In this document: one piece after another, positions 10,850 through 23,338 of the stretch
Layout: each line of letters starts with the position of its first letter
Position numbering within the stretch: the stretch's first letter is position 1
NCBI GenBank assembly: GCA_933228895.1
Contig: OW121857.1
Location: 76,379,672 to 76,443,671 of the forward strand
Reading direction: 5' to 3'
DNA: 64,000 nt
Source of the DNA: Platycnemis pennipes
Lineage: Eukaryota; Arthropoda; Insecta; Odonata; Platycnemididae
Notes under the pieces: generated by a model
Databases searched by the model: none
Seen by the model: only the letters and a program-made list of their open reading frames with translations
What the model was told of the DNA's origin: nothing
Program-made: the position numbers and the translations under genes

Positions 10850-12478
10850 GTATTTATTTTTTGGAGGACCTCGAATCTCGAACTTTTGAGGCATTGCCAT
10901 TTTTTCCATTGCCTAGTTACACCTCTGCTCATGATAGAAAATGTATCTTCATGATTATATAATAGTTTTCCAGTCAATGGAACTTCATTCTCGTATTCTC
11001 CCAGGCTTCATACAGCGTCAAGAAGATCAATATCGATTTGAATAAATATCACTACTTCGACCAAAGAACGCATTTTTCACTTAAATGTAATTGGAGGCAA
11101 TACAATGGTGAAGACTTCGACGAAACTGTACGAATTATTGACAACGCATTACTTGAAGACAGATAGAGGAACTAAAAAGGTCAAATATAGCAGGTAAAAT
11201 AATAAGGTCGGTCCATGGAATTTTTACGATGAAAACATTTCACTTTCATATAGACATGATCGTAAAGTGCGGATCACATGTGTTTTTAATTGAAAGATTA
11301 GAGAAAAATCATTTTTTTACCTTTAAAAATGAACTCTATGATATTCTCCCGAAAATCTTCGGTAAACGATATTTATCGATATCTTTCGCTATTCCTCATA
11401 TCGGAATCATTAAGAAAATTGAATAACAGCATTTCCGGTGTTCTAAACCCTTCATTATAACATATTGGCGCGAAGGAAACTTAATGGCAGACTTGGTTAG
11501 GAATTTAAATGTACTATTTTTCCGTCTAAATTTTTCCTACCTTAACGGTCTTGGATTTTTTGTGTATAGTTTTCATAAATATTTTAACGCAATCAGATTT
11601 AAAAAAGACACATTCGGAGCCTCTTGTGGCAGTTTTTACGTACAGTAGAAATCTAACCAACATCATATTCTTAAAAAAATTAGGCATCAACTAATGAAAA
11701 AAGAAGAGCTTTTTCATACATTCACATTCTAAATTAACTTCCTTATAGCCTCCTGTATGGCTGAATTAGACAAGCATAGTACCAACTTTTATTTTTTAAT
11801 TTTTGAAGATAAGTCACTCGTTTATATGCATATGATGTGAGTATAATTCCTTATTAAGAATCGCCAGATTTCTTTAATATAGCGCTTAAGATTTCTTCAT
11901 CGCTGACAGAAAACGAAATTTGACCCAATATAAATTCAAGTAAAAATTTCCCCGGTAATCTAGGGACAGTAGTGTTGTTAATGCAAGGGAAATACAATGA
12001 TTAACTGCAGAAAGAGATATGCAATAGGCTTTTTAAGGTCACATTCAACGGAAGAAAATTTTGATCGTTCTCATGAGAGAGAACTTAGTCACTAAATTCT
12101 TCGCTGCCACTATTTTACTGTGGCTTTCAATATTTACAACATCCACAGATATAGTAATTTTCTTCCTTACGTTACTGCGTCCCACCCTTCTCATCCAGCT
12201 CGACTCGTGTACGCCCTGTTCATCCGATTAAATCGGAATACGGGCGAATATGTAACGCCAGCCATTAGCAAACACGCGAAGCTGGATTTCAGATAAGGCT
12301 AATCCGTTTGTGCATATGGCATGATTTTAAAACACAGTGCCATTTAAGTGAGGAGAAGGGAAGCGTGGTGGGTTCATGGGAGAAGTAACCCGATATCGCG
12401 CGATGCCCCCTACGTTTCGGCCTCGCGTAATTTGAAAGTTCTCGTGTCACGGGGATATTCCTGAAGGAAATGGGAAAG
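10850..12478. other. AT-rich, nothing recognised
   Basis: One 65-codon plus frame (11229-11426) has no domain. No shared repeat was found. Confidence 0.5.
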
Positions 12479-12528
12479 AGCGCACATTTCTATTTCCAGA
12501 GGAAACAGCGCACATTTCTATTTCCAGA
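12479..12528. repeat. Two-copy tandem repeat, 28-base period
   Basis: AGCGCACATTTCTATTTCCA occurs at 12479 and again at 12507, with flanking GGAAA in both, giving a 28-base period over just under two units. Confidence 0.85.
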
Positions 12529-13595
12529 TAAGTCCGCTTTATGAAGAATACAGTTACCATTACATAGCACAGCTATCTAAATAACCCAAACACAATTTTC
12601 CAAGAATTACTAACTCATCGAGCTCACTCAAATGACATTGATCTCAGTCCATGACTAATTCTCCTCTAATACATTGAAACGCAGCAAGTAAAATTAATCA
12701 ACCCAACTCGAACGTTGACAACAAAATAGCAAACGTACGCTTCCATAAATTCATTATATAAATCACCGGTAGGCTATCAGGACATCTCTGAGAGATATTA
12801 GAATTTCTCTCTCAAACAAAATATAATATATCCTTTTAATTCTCGCCAACTGAATTTCGATTGGTTGTGCATATTCACTGGAACTTGAAAAGAGTCAATA
12901 TAATTACTCCTGTTTTTATCGAGTACGAAAATGAATGAAAACCATACTTACTAATTAACAAAGGAAGGAATATGGTTTTCTAAATTTGTGAAAATAGATT
13001 CAATTTTATGAAGAAACTCAAAGAGCTTTCCCGCCACGTGAACCCTTATTTGTTACCATAAGATTTAATTATGTATCGAAACCCGGGTCAAACTGGCAAC
13101 AAATCTGTTGTGTTTACATAGTGAATTCCTTATGCCCGAGTAATTCCCTAACAAAACTTCGCATTTCCAATTTTCAGAAAGGCCTCAAAACTGAAGTGTT
13201 GAACGCTAGGGAGTCCCAATCAACACTCACATTTCGTATACAAATCACACTGATGACAATGTCTACTCCTTCGTAGAAACTGCTAACGGAGATTTCCATC
13301 GTACCGAATTGCGCATCGTGTCTTGGCTTCTCACCAAATCGGGGTAAGAAAGCCAAATGGTTTGAAAGCCACACTTCGGAGACGTTACCGCTGAATTATA
13401 CCAGACGGAGAATACCTAAGAGACGGTTTCAAAATACGCGTAAGCAAAAACGCCATGATGTACAGTGAACGTTGTCACCGTCCTTGATTTAACCATACAC
13501 GTTTAAAAACTGACGAATAAACTAATTTCTTAAATAATGGGTTGCATGGCCGGGAAATCGATGGTTGGTGAGTTCACTTTGTAGAATGAATTCAT
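12529..13595. other. Nothing recognised
   Basis: A 66-codon minus frame (13174-13374) has no domain. The sequence is otherwise AT-rich. Confidence 0.5.
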
Positions 13596-13738
13596 GATGA
13601 ATAGATTAGAACTTGGCTGTGTTCCACAAAAATTTTATTTTCATCTCATGTCATTCTCAGCGGTTTCAACCCCCTGAGGAAACGAAACCGATCGGTTAGT
13701 AAACTTTTTGTGGAATACAACCATGTTTATTCTATCCA
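13596..13738. mobile_element. Foldback element B with vestigial hammerhead-like boxes
   Basis: The outer arms (about 13600-13640 and 13697-13738) are imperfect inverted repeats sharing TTCCACAAAAA / TTTTTGTGGAA. An inner CGGTTTC (13661-13667) pairs with GAAACCG (13684-13690). CTGAGGA (13674-13680, fitting CTGANGA) is followed 3 bases later by GAAA (13684-13687), so the internal stem of a hammerhead is missing. The layout GAAACC ... GG ... TAAA ... TTGTGGAAT is shared with element A (GAAACC at 1649, TTGTGGAATTT at 1675), suggesting related families. Confidence 0.5.
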
Positions 13739-14560
13739 TCTTGTATGGTTTTAAAGTCTTTATGTCCTAAATAATAACAATATTAATTAAAAAATATTTC
13801 GTTCAAAACATATTTCCGAAGTATTACTTGCTCTATTGATTACCAATTACGATTAATTCCTTGATCATTACGTATTTGGTTCTTCACACCCTAGATTGGA
13901 ATGAAATATAAAGAAGAAAAATTTTGATTTTTTGCAACGTTACTAAACAGTAGGTACCTATACTGTATAAGAACAAATGGAAGACTATTAATATTTTTAT
14001 TACTAACAGCATCTATGAACTAAAAATAATAATATTGTAAACCGTGATTACAGCCGTTTGTAGTTATACCTTTCAGATATTCATTTTGTTATCTGTAGCT
14101 TACCCTTATGATCTAAGAGAACAATCTTTTGGTGCTTCTTTGCGAAACAAATACCAATGCACTCAGCTTTCACCTGTTACTATTAATTAACTCCTATTAA
14201 ATTTACCTCCAACTGAAATGTTCAATTAACTAACACCCAACAAAAATATGCGATCCTCCACCAAAAACATTAACATTTCTCGTAAATATTCCGAAGGAAC
14301 CACAAAATCTAGAATTTACAACAAAGAGATTTTAAATAAAATTTAAATGTTACCCAAAAATATATATGAATCCGAAAGGCAGGACTTTATATCATGAAGG
14401 CAGGAGAGTTTTATGACTCCAAAATCAACGTACGATTACCAACCAGTTTCTATAGACCTTTAACCTAACCACCATCGTTCCTCAGATTGCACGAGATCCG
14501 AAACCGCAGGTGAAACACATACGCGACGAAATCACGCGATTACCCGTTCCGAATGACGAT
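13739..14560. other. AT-rich, nothing recognised
   Basis: No frame, repeat or RNA gene is supported. Confidence 0.5.
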
Positions 14561-15760
14561 GATTTCCCAGTAAACAAGATGAGGGAGGGTGGGAGAGAGT
14601 TTTTATTCCCACTCCGCCACCGACATTCTTTCGCTCAGATTAGAACCGAGCCCGCCTCGAAACAAGGGTAATTGACACAGCGGGATCGGAGTCCCAGCCG
14701 CTAGCGAAGCTTGGACGTTGACGACTGCGGATGTGTTAGTGCAATCGCTCGCACGGAACGCGCCGGCTTTCTCGCCAATGGGGTGGGGCCCGTCGAAAAC
14801 AGCAGCGCGAGCATTGTTCGGTAACTAGGCGAATAGCTCCACGAGCCGGAGAGGGCATTTTTGGGGATGAAGGGGCTGGCGGGGGAACATTTCGGCGATG
14901 CAACGTTGGGAGGAGTGTTTTGCGACTACTGGGCAAGCAACACGGGGAGCAAGAGGGGTGGGAAAGGTTACTAGGAAGAGGATACTGGAGTGAGTGAAAA
15001 CGTGACGCGTACGAGAGCAGTGTTGGGGCGGTTGCCCCTCGGAGGGGCGAAACGGGGGCGAGGGTGCGAGGGATGGTTGCCCCACGCGCGCGAGAGCGAT
15101 GGTTGTGGTGGTTTGGGGCAAAAACGGAGAGCAGTGATTGGAGCGTGCGCTGATGAAAGGGTTGAGACAATGGTACAGGGAATTGCGACCGTAGGGGAAT
15201 GGGGGAGGGTGGTTACCATGGGGATAGGGACAGCAGCCCGGGAAGGAGAGAGATGGAGGGAGCTATATCAGGGTAGGCAGAGGGTAGGGACGGAATGGGG
15301 AACAGATTGGAATGAAGGAAGGGGAAGGCGCGTCTAGGGGGTAAAGGAATTGGTTAGCTGAGATAGGGGAAAAGGGGTGTCGGGGTTTGGGAGGGTGAAG
15401 GAGTGTGTGTGGACCCTAGTACGTTGGAGGAAAAGGGGAAGATGGCTCAGAGGGAGAAGGGAACATTGAGAGGGAGGCTTGATGATGCGATATGATGAAG
15501 ATGTAAGATACAAGAGGTAGAGGTTTGGGGAAACGATGGTTGAGGTGTGTAGAATAGTGATGACGCCTGGGGATTTTTTTCCCCTTCCCAACCCACCTCT
15601 CTCCCTCCAAAGGGTTGTATTTGTCGTGACGGTGGCTGAAAGGGATATTAATGCTCCTTGAAATGGCAGAGCGTTGTGGGGTGGGAGAGGGGCATGTGGG
15701 GATGGGGGAGAGAATGAGGCAAGAGAGGAACCGACACAAAAGAGTTGGCGGGTGTTTATA
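14561..15760. repeat. GC-richer, purine-biased tract with many CpG
   Basis: From about 14750 the plus strand becomes G/A-rich with frequent CG dinucleotides (ACGCGTACGAG, CACGCGCGCGAG), then a long GGGAG/GAGGG region to about 15730. Overlapping open frames on both strands (minus 14736-15170, 144 codons; plus 14990-15337, 115 codons; minus 15416-15739, 107 codons) are rich in P/S/R or G/R/E and show no domain. It could be a CpG-rich promoter-like region, but I see no gene beside it. Confidence 0.5.
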
Positions 15761-17160
15761 ATTTAATTACGGCGCATTTGAGGGGAATTTCTATCGTGAG
15801 CATTTCATGAAGCTCCGTTCTCAGAGCAATGTTAAAGAGATGGTGGTGAGATTCCGTAAATTCGTTTATCCTAATGTCGTACGCGTGTAAACGTAAAAGC
15901 CTCACCATGGGAAGCTTAAGTTTTTATTTTTGAATAAAACTTTAAATTGCTGCACGTTTACACGCATGTAGTAATTTTTTATCGGTTTCGGCGAGCACAA
16001 ACTTAGATGATGCTAGACCTAAAAGCTGAGCTTGTTGTTCTGAGGTAAATAATAAATGAATTTCTAAAACCTCACCTAAAAATATACAGCCAACTGGCTA
16101 TTTTCAGCTAATATTAGTTTGCGACGAATTCTATCCTAAATCCCGCCAGCCTATAATACCCCACCCATGCCAAAGAAACGAGAAATAATCTCAAAACTCA
16201 AAACCTAAGAATATAATGCAACCAGTATGAAAGACCATCAATTATTACGCCCAAATATAGTAACTAAATAAAATTTAAACATAACCACTAGGACAACTGC
16301 AATTTCAATTCGAAAAGGAATTATTATTTTGCAATCAGCTGTAGGAAATAAATCAACCATGGACGAGTGAAGAAGAGTTGCGTGAGGCAAACTTTGACTA
16401 TTGTACCAGAGATGGGAAGGTAATATACTCGCACAATATATTTATGTGAAGGATAACAGCAATACGAAAGCCCACACAGATACCACGAGCATACAAAACA
16501 TAGGCTAATTACGATATAATGACCTCAGAGAAGAAAGTTCAAACTGACAAAAAAAGAAGGTTTAAAAGTTTTATATTATTGCCATTCACATTCGTATTTT
16601 TTATTATTTTACCGTGATAATATTATATTAACAGTGGAATTCAGCAAACATTCGTTGAGATTACTTTTCTAAAGGGCATATTTTTATAATTTTATTCGGT
16701 AATTGAGCGTTTATTTCAGTCCTGGAGGTTTATTTTTTTGTGTAAGTTCTGTAATTTATCTTTTTTTTAACCGTCTCTTCAAATAACATGTGTAATCATT
16801 CTTCAGGAGAATCATCTCACGTACATCGATGCATTTAATGCCACGATGAAAAAAATATACTTTCTCGCTGTGTCCTAGACATAAGTATGTTTTAAAAATG
16901 GTAACACACGAAGAAATAGGGAGATAAATACCAAATTTATTCGCCGCTTCTGATTTATTAAGCATTAGATTTTCACAATAGCATCATGTACTCTAAATCT
17001 GTATTCCCTGCTTTCAACGTTCTCCAGAAAAAAAAACTCAGTTCGCTAATGGTCCTTCCCGACAGATTAGAGATTATCTTAATTTTTATCGGGCAATCGG
17101 GTGACAAATCTTAAAACGCTCTCGTTTTAGCCAAAATCCCTCGCAGGAGAGAAGATGAAA
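15761..17160. other. AT-rich, nothing recognised
   Basis: One 69-codon minus frame (16756-16965) has no domain. Confidence 0.5.
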
Positions 17161-17820
17161 AAATTACGCCCTCGCCCGGAGTGTCGCCTCATTCAAATGA
17201 CGTGACCAAGTGGCGGGGGCCCTTCTTGCACACTCAAAAAAATAACAATTTTTCCCCTCGTTTTCTCCCTCCTCCTGCCGGAATTATGTTTTTTTTCCAA
17301 GAGACCCTCAAATCCCCCCCTCCAAACCTGAAATTACACCAGCTCCACATCCCTCTTTCCCCTCTCTGAGAGAGATGGAGCCGAAGAGAAAGAGGGAAAG
17401 AGAGAGAGACGCTGAGACAAAAAGTGGAACGAAACGGGGCCCAATAGCGCCATTCTGCCACTATCCAGGGCGACATCTCATCCAATTTATGAGTCTTCAG
17501 AGCCGCTTCCAACGGAAATGCGCACTTGGGCCGAGAAAGTCATCCGGCCCGCGAGGAAAAGTAGTGACTGCGAAAGTCTAAAACCAATGCGATAGAGCTC
17601 CGCTTCATCCTTCCAATTCTCCCATGCCCTCACAATGTGTGTCGCGGAACCATTTCCTACGACCTCCCTTTGGCGATACACTGAACCTCCAACTCTCTAC
17701 AACATTCCGCCCCCTTAATCTTCTTCTACCTTTTTTGCTTCGTCCGGCAATAATTTTCCCAGTTCATTTTCATCACGCCCTCACTCTCTCAACGTTTCCA
17801 CTAGGCACCATTATACACTT
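17161..17820. repeat. Mixed low-complexity tract (CT-rich then GA-rich)
   Basis: 17180-17365 is CT-rich. It switches at about 17370 to GAGAGAGA-type purines (17378-17412) and returns to CT-rich at 17600-17810. Open frames here (minus 17234-17512, plus 17624-17851) follow the bias. No domain is seen. Confidence 0.5.
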
Positions 17821-19324
17821 CCGGCAGAAAAAGTGCAAATGGATACTATAAATAGAAAATATACCGCTGGCGGAGATGTTATAAAACTTAGCATATCTTT
17901 AGCTTCAAATCTATCTTGGGTCAATTATATCCCATATACTTGTGAAACAACGTTGAATACAGTATTATTTATTATAAAAGTCGTGGGAAAAATATCGAGC
18001 GTAAAGGTAAAAGAGAAATTATTTTATTTTATCTAAACCACAAGACAATCATTTCTTGCAGCCTTAGCCAAAGCGCTTGGGATCAAACAAATAATATCCA
18101 TACCGGAAACTGATAAATATCCTAGGATCACCAACAAACTCCAACAACCGCCTACGAAATTTCTCCCGGCTCTCATGTCCTTCCCTAACTCAAAGAGACT
18201 ATAGCATATCTCATATGATCAATTCCACACGACAAATTCTAATTAAACGAGATCGAAGTTGTCATTACCAACATGATGTTATCCCGACACTAGATCCACA
18301 GGATAGATAGTAGTGACATATTAAGAGAGAGCTTGACTATCGAGCCCATAAAATAATTCGTTTTTTCCCACGTGCATTACACGTATAAAAACCAAATAAA
18401 ATATACTTAAAAATAATACGCAATTAATTTTATTCGTATTTTCCAAAGTTTTTTCTTTTCTATTCAAAATATTTAATTTTCAGGATTGGTGGTCTACCCC
18501 CTCTGTCACATACCCTTTTCTTGCCGAAGGGTGACATGCAGTTGTAGATGCAGAAACAGTCCGTCCATCAACCCCTTCGAAACCCAGACGAAACCCCATT
18601 CTCACACCACCCGATCTATGTGGATTTCGGCTTCAACCCCGGAATTCAGGACATCCGAGTGACCAAATAGTTGGCAGTGTAAGATTTACGATTGGAATGC
18701 CTGAGATGACGGATTTGGACACATCAGAGCTGACGTTGCTCAGCTGGGATAGCAGAAAAATCTGAAGAATTGGATCCGTATGAACTGGATACAAAGCAAT
18801 GAAAAACGGGATAAAGGCTTAAGGCATCAGGCCGGAAAAAAACTTTAGGTTCCTCCGATGATGAGCGTATTGAATTTGACAACACGGACAATCATACGCA
18901 TTAAATAATAAAGACAAGTTGATATTCCACGACGCAGTATTTTAGTAAGTATCAGAAAATGTAAAAAAAAAGCTCTAAATGGCATAGATACAACTCTCAT
19001 TCACCATATTTGATGAGAAAGAAAGCTGCAATCTTAAAAAATTCTAATCCATATTATCTAATCTAATCAAATTACAAAAACTTAACAAGTTCCACATGAG
19101 TTTGCATAGAAACGCGATTCTAATTCACAACTATGCAGTCAGGGGATTGCGAACCCTAAAACTGCTATGATAGTGCAATTATAATGAAAGACACACTGGC
19201 TCCGTAATAGCATAGTTAAACTTAGTGGGATGGATATGAAAATAAATCAATTTCCGGGTATTAGCATTTATTCTCCCGTCTGCATAAACTACTTAATTGA
19301 TTAGTTCAATTTAAGGCACAGGAA
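17821..19324. other. Nothing recognised
   Basis: The block at 18480-18680 is GC-richer and begins after a pyrimidine run and TTTTCAG, which resembles a 3' splice site. No open frame longer than about 60 codons follows, so an exon is not supported. Confidence 0.45.
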
Positions 19325-19800
19325 CTTGTCACCTCAGCCACGACCTCCAACCGTCTCTGCCTTCATCCATCCTCTTCATTTCAGGATACGCGCTGCATCC
19401 CATTTCCGTCGCCGTAACTATTAAATAAGTAGTCATTGGTCGCTCTCTCATTTTATTCCTAATAATTTCGCCTTCTAAAATATTTTGTATGAAGGTGTCA
19501 TGCCGTAGTAGGCGTCCGATGAGCTTAGCCTTCCTTGCCTTAATAGTTTTCAATAGTTCTCTTTCCGTATGAACTTGATTGCTCAACTGTTTTTCTATAG
19601 GTCCACGTAGATCTTGATAATCTCCTCCAAAACAAAATACCTGCAGCTTCAAGTTTGGTGGTTTCACTCTTTCTTAGTGTCCATTTCTCACATCCATATG
19701 TTAGTACACACCATACAAAACTTTTTACAAATGTCTTCTTAATCTCAATATTAATATTATTATTTACCAAGAGACTTTTCTTTGCTTGGAAGGCTTTCTT
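19325..19800 (-). mobile_element. NLR-4 non-LTR retrotransposon RT tail
   Basis: The minus strand reads IEIKKTFVKSFVWCVLTYGC then EKWTLRKSETTKLEAAG (19770-19640 region). After frameshifts it continues WTYRKTVEQ, ELLKTIKARKAKLIGRLLRH and ILEGEIIRNKMRERPMTTYL (about 19590-19430). This is the same Y-G-x-E-x-W / R-R-L-x-x-x-x-W-T-x-R-K-T / L-I-G-x-L-L-R-H-D architecture as NLR-2 and NLR-3 but clearly a different subfamily (WTLRKSE instead of WALRKED). At least two frameshifts mean it is dead. The end towards lower coordinates (near 19325) should be the 3' end; no simple tail repeat is evident. Confidence 0.7.
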
Positions 19801-19863
19801 GGCTAAAATTATTCTTCTCTTTACCTCTGAGGAGCTACAAAAACGAATTATTTATTTATTATA

Positions 19864-20509
19864 AGTATTCTACCGGTGAAGGTAGGTTTAAATGGACATT
19901 TAATTCTTCCCACCCCCTAAATTTCACACGATGTCCCTCTTCAGACCCACATACCTCCTGCCACCTATCATTCTATCCAAGCTACCCGTTCTTCTTCTCC
20001 CTCTTCCCCGCTTACCCAACGCTCTTCCCTCAATCACCTCCTTCAAAACACCATCTCCTTTTATTACCTTTTCCATCCACACCTTCTGCCTTTTCCTAAT
20101 TTTATCACATTTCTTTCCTCTCCTACCAATTCTAGCACTTCATCGTTCGTCTTCCTTTCGACCCACTTTATTTTCTCCATTCTTCTCCACACCCACATTT
20201 CAAAAGCCCTAAGTCTATTTTCATCTTCTTTTCGCAAAGCCCACGTTTCCGCCCCATATAGTGCAACGCTCCATATTAAACTTTTCACTAGTATTTTCTT
20301 CACTTCCCTATTCAACGTCCCTGTCATTAGTTAATGCCTACGAGTAAAAGCTTCTTTTGCGAATGCAATTCTCCTTCTCACTTCAATACTGCTATACCCT
20401 TTTTCTTCCAACACACTACCCAGATAGCTAAATTGCTCTACCTGCTCTAGCTTCTGACCTCCAACTTTTATCGTTATACTGGCCCTTTTTGATGAATAGA
20501 AAAACAAAA
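19864..20509 (-). mobile_element. NLR-3 copy 1 (about 645-bp RT-derived element)
   Basis: On the minus strand it starts at CAAAAAGGGCCAGTATAACG, reads ASITIKVGGQKLEQVEQFSY, LGSVLEEKGYSSIEVRRRIA, then REVKKILVKSLIWSVALYGA and ETWALRKEDENRLRAFEMWV, and ends at ...CTTCACCGGTAGAATACTTA. It has an in-frame stop after the T-R-R-H block and a frameshift near G-E-E-R-N. Both ends coincide with those of copy 2 at 58605-59245. It lies directly beside the NLR-4 fragment. Confidence 0.8.
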
Positions 20510-20591
20510 TTAATTTTGTGAAATATGAGCCTCTGAACATATTGAGAAGTAAAAAAAGGAAGCCACTGGTACTCTAATTATGCTATTAATT
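20510..20591. other. Short spacer between two retrotransposon fragments
   Basis: AT-rich. No target-site duplication of the flanking elements is evident. Confidence 0.4.
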
Positions 20592-21067
20592 CATCGTCAT
20601 CATGTGTCAACACTCCTAGGATTGGTTTGACGCCGCTTTGCACTCGATCACTTTGCTTCTTCTATCAGCCAACCTTTTCATTGTGACGTAATGCTTTTCT
20701 TTTACATCCCTAACAAGCTTTTTCATGTATCTCATACGAGGCCTGCCTTTTCCAATCTTCCCGTTCACTTTTCCCTCGACAATTGTCTTCATTAGGCCGT
20801 CGTGTCTCAAGATATCGCCGACTAAGTTGTCCCTTCTTCTTTTTAGAGTTGTCAGCAGACTTCTCTTTTCTCACACTCTTCTTAGAACTTCCTCGTTATT
20901 TACTCCGTCGATCCATTTAGACTTCATCATTCTTCCGTAGCACCAGATTTTGAATGCTTCCACCCTTTTCTACTCCGCTGCTCTCATCGTCCATGCCTCA
21001 CTGCCGTAAAAAATATACTCCAGATACAAGTTCTAATGAATTATTTCCTTACTTCTACGCCTTGTAA
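20592..21067 (-). mobile_element. NLR-2 retrotransposon 3' end
   Basis: The (ATG)-type tail and terminal motif are at 20592-20640. The sense frame 20810-20616 reads MRHDGLMKTIVEGKVNGKIG, KGRPRMRYMKKLVRDVKEKH and YVTMKRLADRR, ending KAASNQS, so the coding C-terminus reaches almost to the tail. The upstream part to 21067 has stops and indels but still shows the F-x-x-W-C-Y and W-x-D blocks. It is 5'-truncated near the codons for NTSVE. Confidence 0.8.
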
Positions 21068-21424
21068 TAGAATTCATATATTTTTAAATAATCTAAAAAG
21101 TTATAAAGTTATTATTTAACCATTCAACACCCTTAATTGTAGATTATAACAGCCCCATGTATCGTTATGCATGTAATTGCAGGTTGTGCTGTAATTAGAG
21201 TTGACAACTTACCCATTCCTGAAAGAAGAATAGGAAAGAAGCCTCCATTTGAAACGGCACTTATATTCTCCATCGTGAATCAATGCTTTTTCATTGATTT
21301 ATCCTAACTTAATCAAAAGTAATCTTAAATGCATCTCATCTCATTTTATTCCCCTCTTTCTTCAAAATAATTCAAGGATACAAGTCGAAAACGTTAATTC
21401 ATATCGTTTTTTTCCACTATCGTA
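21068..21424. other. Nothing recognised
   Basis: AT-rich interval between an NLR-2 fragment and a tRNA-like SINE. Confidence 0.5.
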
Positions 21425-21572
21425 GTGGCGTAGTGAGCTTGGTTGTATCATTCCAGTCTTGTCTAAGGTAATTTAAGACAAAATGCTAAGACTGGAAAAA
21501 CACATGCATATAAGACGGTTTTCGAACTCGTGACCTTCGGGGTTGATGGCCTAACTATCGCGGTCTGCTGCG
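21425..21572 (-). repeat. tRNA-derived SINE-like sequence
   Basis: The minus strand has GCGATAGTTAGGCC (A-box region) and GAGTTCGAAAACC (B box, 21512-21526) at tRNA-like spacing. The body towards lower coordinates contains a hairpin TTCCAGTCTT ... AAGACTGGAA. The acceptor stem does not pair convincingly, so this is not called as a tRNA. Confidence 0.5.
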
Positions 21573-22801
21573 GTCATTTTTTCAGTTCTACTCAAAGCGT
21601 TATTATAAAACACTCCTTGAAAAAAATAAATCACAGTTGCATCACTAATTCACCATTTTAATCCGAAAACCAACAAAGAGAGAAATAAACCAATCACATA
21701 TTCACCAGATCAATCTTAAATCGCATAAAAAGGAAATTTATTTGCAAGAAAAACATTTGCACCAGTTGATCCCCGTAAACACATGGAAAATCCCGGCAAT
21801 GAAATTACCAAACACTACTAATATAAACCGATCATAGCACAGAAACGTTCACAACCATCACAAGTAAGCTACGTTAAAATTGAGTTTTCCTACGCGTTCA
21901 ATGATAGGCAACTTGATATTAGCTAATCGTTCCTAAAACATAGTCTTGCCTTTTGAAAAGGTTTTCCACAAAGTAGGAGTTCAAACTCCAGAAAGAATGT
22001 GTACTCATTTATACAAGATTAAATTATTTCAAGCGTTTGTCTCATAAATAATACGACCTTCCCGGGACTTTACGGAGCCATTTTTTATGCTAATTTTCCA
22101 TATTGCTATATAAAGTGACGTGGTTCATGCTACTGAATATTGTGCACAGAGTATTATCATCAATTTAAAGCTTTTAACGCTGATGAAGTGCAGGAAAAGC
22201 AAGTCATCACAACGACCATTTCCAGTCCTTGAATTCTCATCTCTTTCTAGCATTTGTTGTTTTTTTCAGGAAAGCAAGTAACGAAGAGAAAGTTACTCAT
22301 ATTTAATTTCCAACCCTTGAAATGGCTAAAGACATTCACAGCAATGAGAAATAAAACTTCTTTCAACTTTCAAAACTACGGAACAGAGACAACATTAAAT
22401 GTTATGGAGGGATTAAACATACTTGTAATTCGGGAGGAAAATTTTGTTAATGAGCCCAGGGTTATTTCTTAAACAAAGGCATGGCTACTAAGTATATAGG
22501 TGTAACTGAGGGTATAAAATTATTACGAGCATGTCATTAAGACTTCCTAGGTATTACGAGCCACTTAAGTCGTCAATAAAAGAAAATATATGAGAAAATA
22601 CTACAAAGGAATTTCTTTGCTAATGCAAGATAAGTGAATGGTGGAACATACAAAAGGGGATTTCATAGCTGAATTGCAACGTAATGTGATCGTTAGAATG
22701 CCTAAGAGTATTAAACACCCATTTTGGAAAAATTCCTACAAACATCAGAGATTGTACATGAATAAAAGCCACCAAATACAACTTATCCTTCGTATACGAG
22801 A
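21573..22801. other. Nothing recognised
   Basis: The plus frame 22254-22472 (72 codons) follows TGTTTTTTTCAGGAAAG, which looks like a 3' splice acceptor, but no second exon or domain is visible, so I do not call a gene. Confidence 0.45.
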
Positions 22802-23338
22802 ATGGGGTCGTTTACCATATTTTTTTTATTGCCGAATCTGATAGAGTTTGTAAAATAAAAGGACCCGTATTTTTCCGTTTTCTGATCCGACAATTATTTC
22901 CCGAGTTATAAGCGGCGAAAAACTGATGTTTTTAACCCTTTCGGAAAAGTGGGTGCGGTGCAACCTCTGACGTATATCTACTTCGTCCAATCACAACTGA
23001 GCCCGCGAAGCTACTTCGCCTTATCGCAAATGGGGGGACACAGCTGACTCGGCCAATGGGAGCGATTTCGACAGCATCTGTGCGAGCAGACCTTCCGAGA
23101 ACCCCCCTCCACTCCCTTCCCCCTCCCCAGAAAGCAGTCAAGGACGGGAGGAAAATGACGTCAATGTTATCACAGCCGCATTTTCGATGGGCGTCACCTT
23201 TTGCTTATTTTAATTTTTGATTTATGAGTGAATGGTTGTGGTTAGAAGATTAATTTTTTCACTATAATTCGTTTTTCGTTTCCATCTAACGATTTCGTGT
23301 ACAAAATTGCGATTTTGGTTCCGAGTAAACGCCCCCAT
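22802..23338 (+). mobile_element. 537-bp terminal-inverted-repeat element, copy 1
   Basis: The left end ATGGGGTCGTTTACC and the reverse complement of the right end, ATGGGGGCGTTTACTCGG, form short terminal inverted repeats. A copy of exactly the same length lies at 47864-48400 with only about a dozen to fifteen differences by eye, and a diverged, shorter, inverted copy at 32757-33225. The interior has TTATAAGCGGCGAAAAACTG, a GC-rich centre and an ATF/CREB-type TGACGTCA near 23156. A 69-codon minus frame (23141-22932) is kept in copy 2 with one change, but the copies are too similar overall for that to imply coding. No transposase is present: a non-autonomous DNA transposon (MITE-like). Confidence 0.8.

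Noticed and set aside
14736..15337. 144-codon minus and 115-codon plus frames
   Set aside because: Both lie in a GC-rich, purine-biased tract and overlap one another; translations are low complexity.
22240..22480. Possible exon after TTTTTTTCAG
   Set aside because: Polypyrimidine-AG is common by chance in AT-rich DNA; no partner exon, no domain.
22932..23141. 69-codon frame preserved in two 537-bp element copies
   Set aside because: The copies are nearly identical overall, so preservation is not evidence of coding; the third copy does not keep it.
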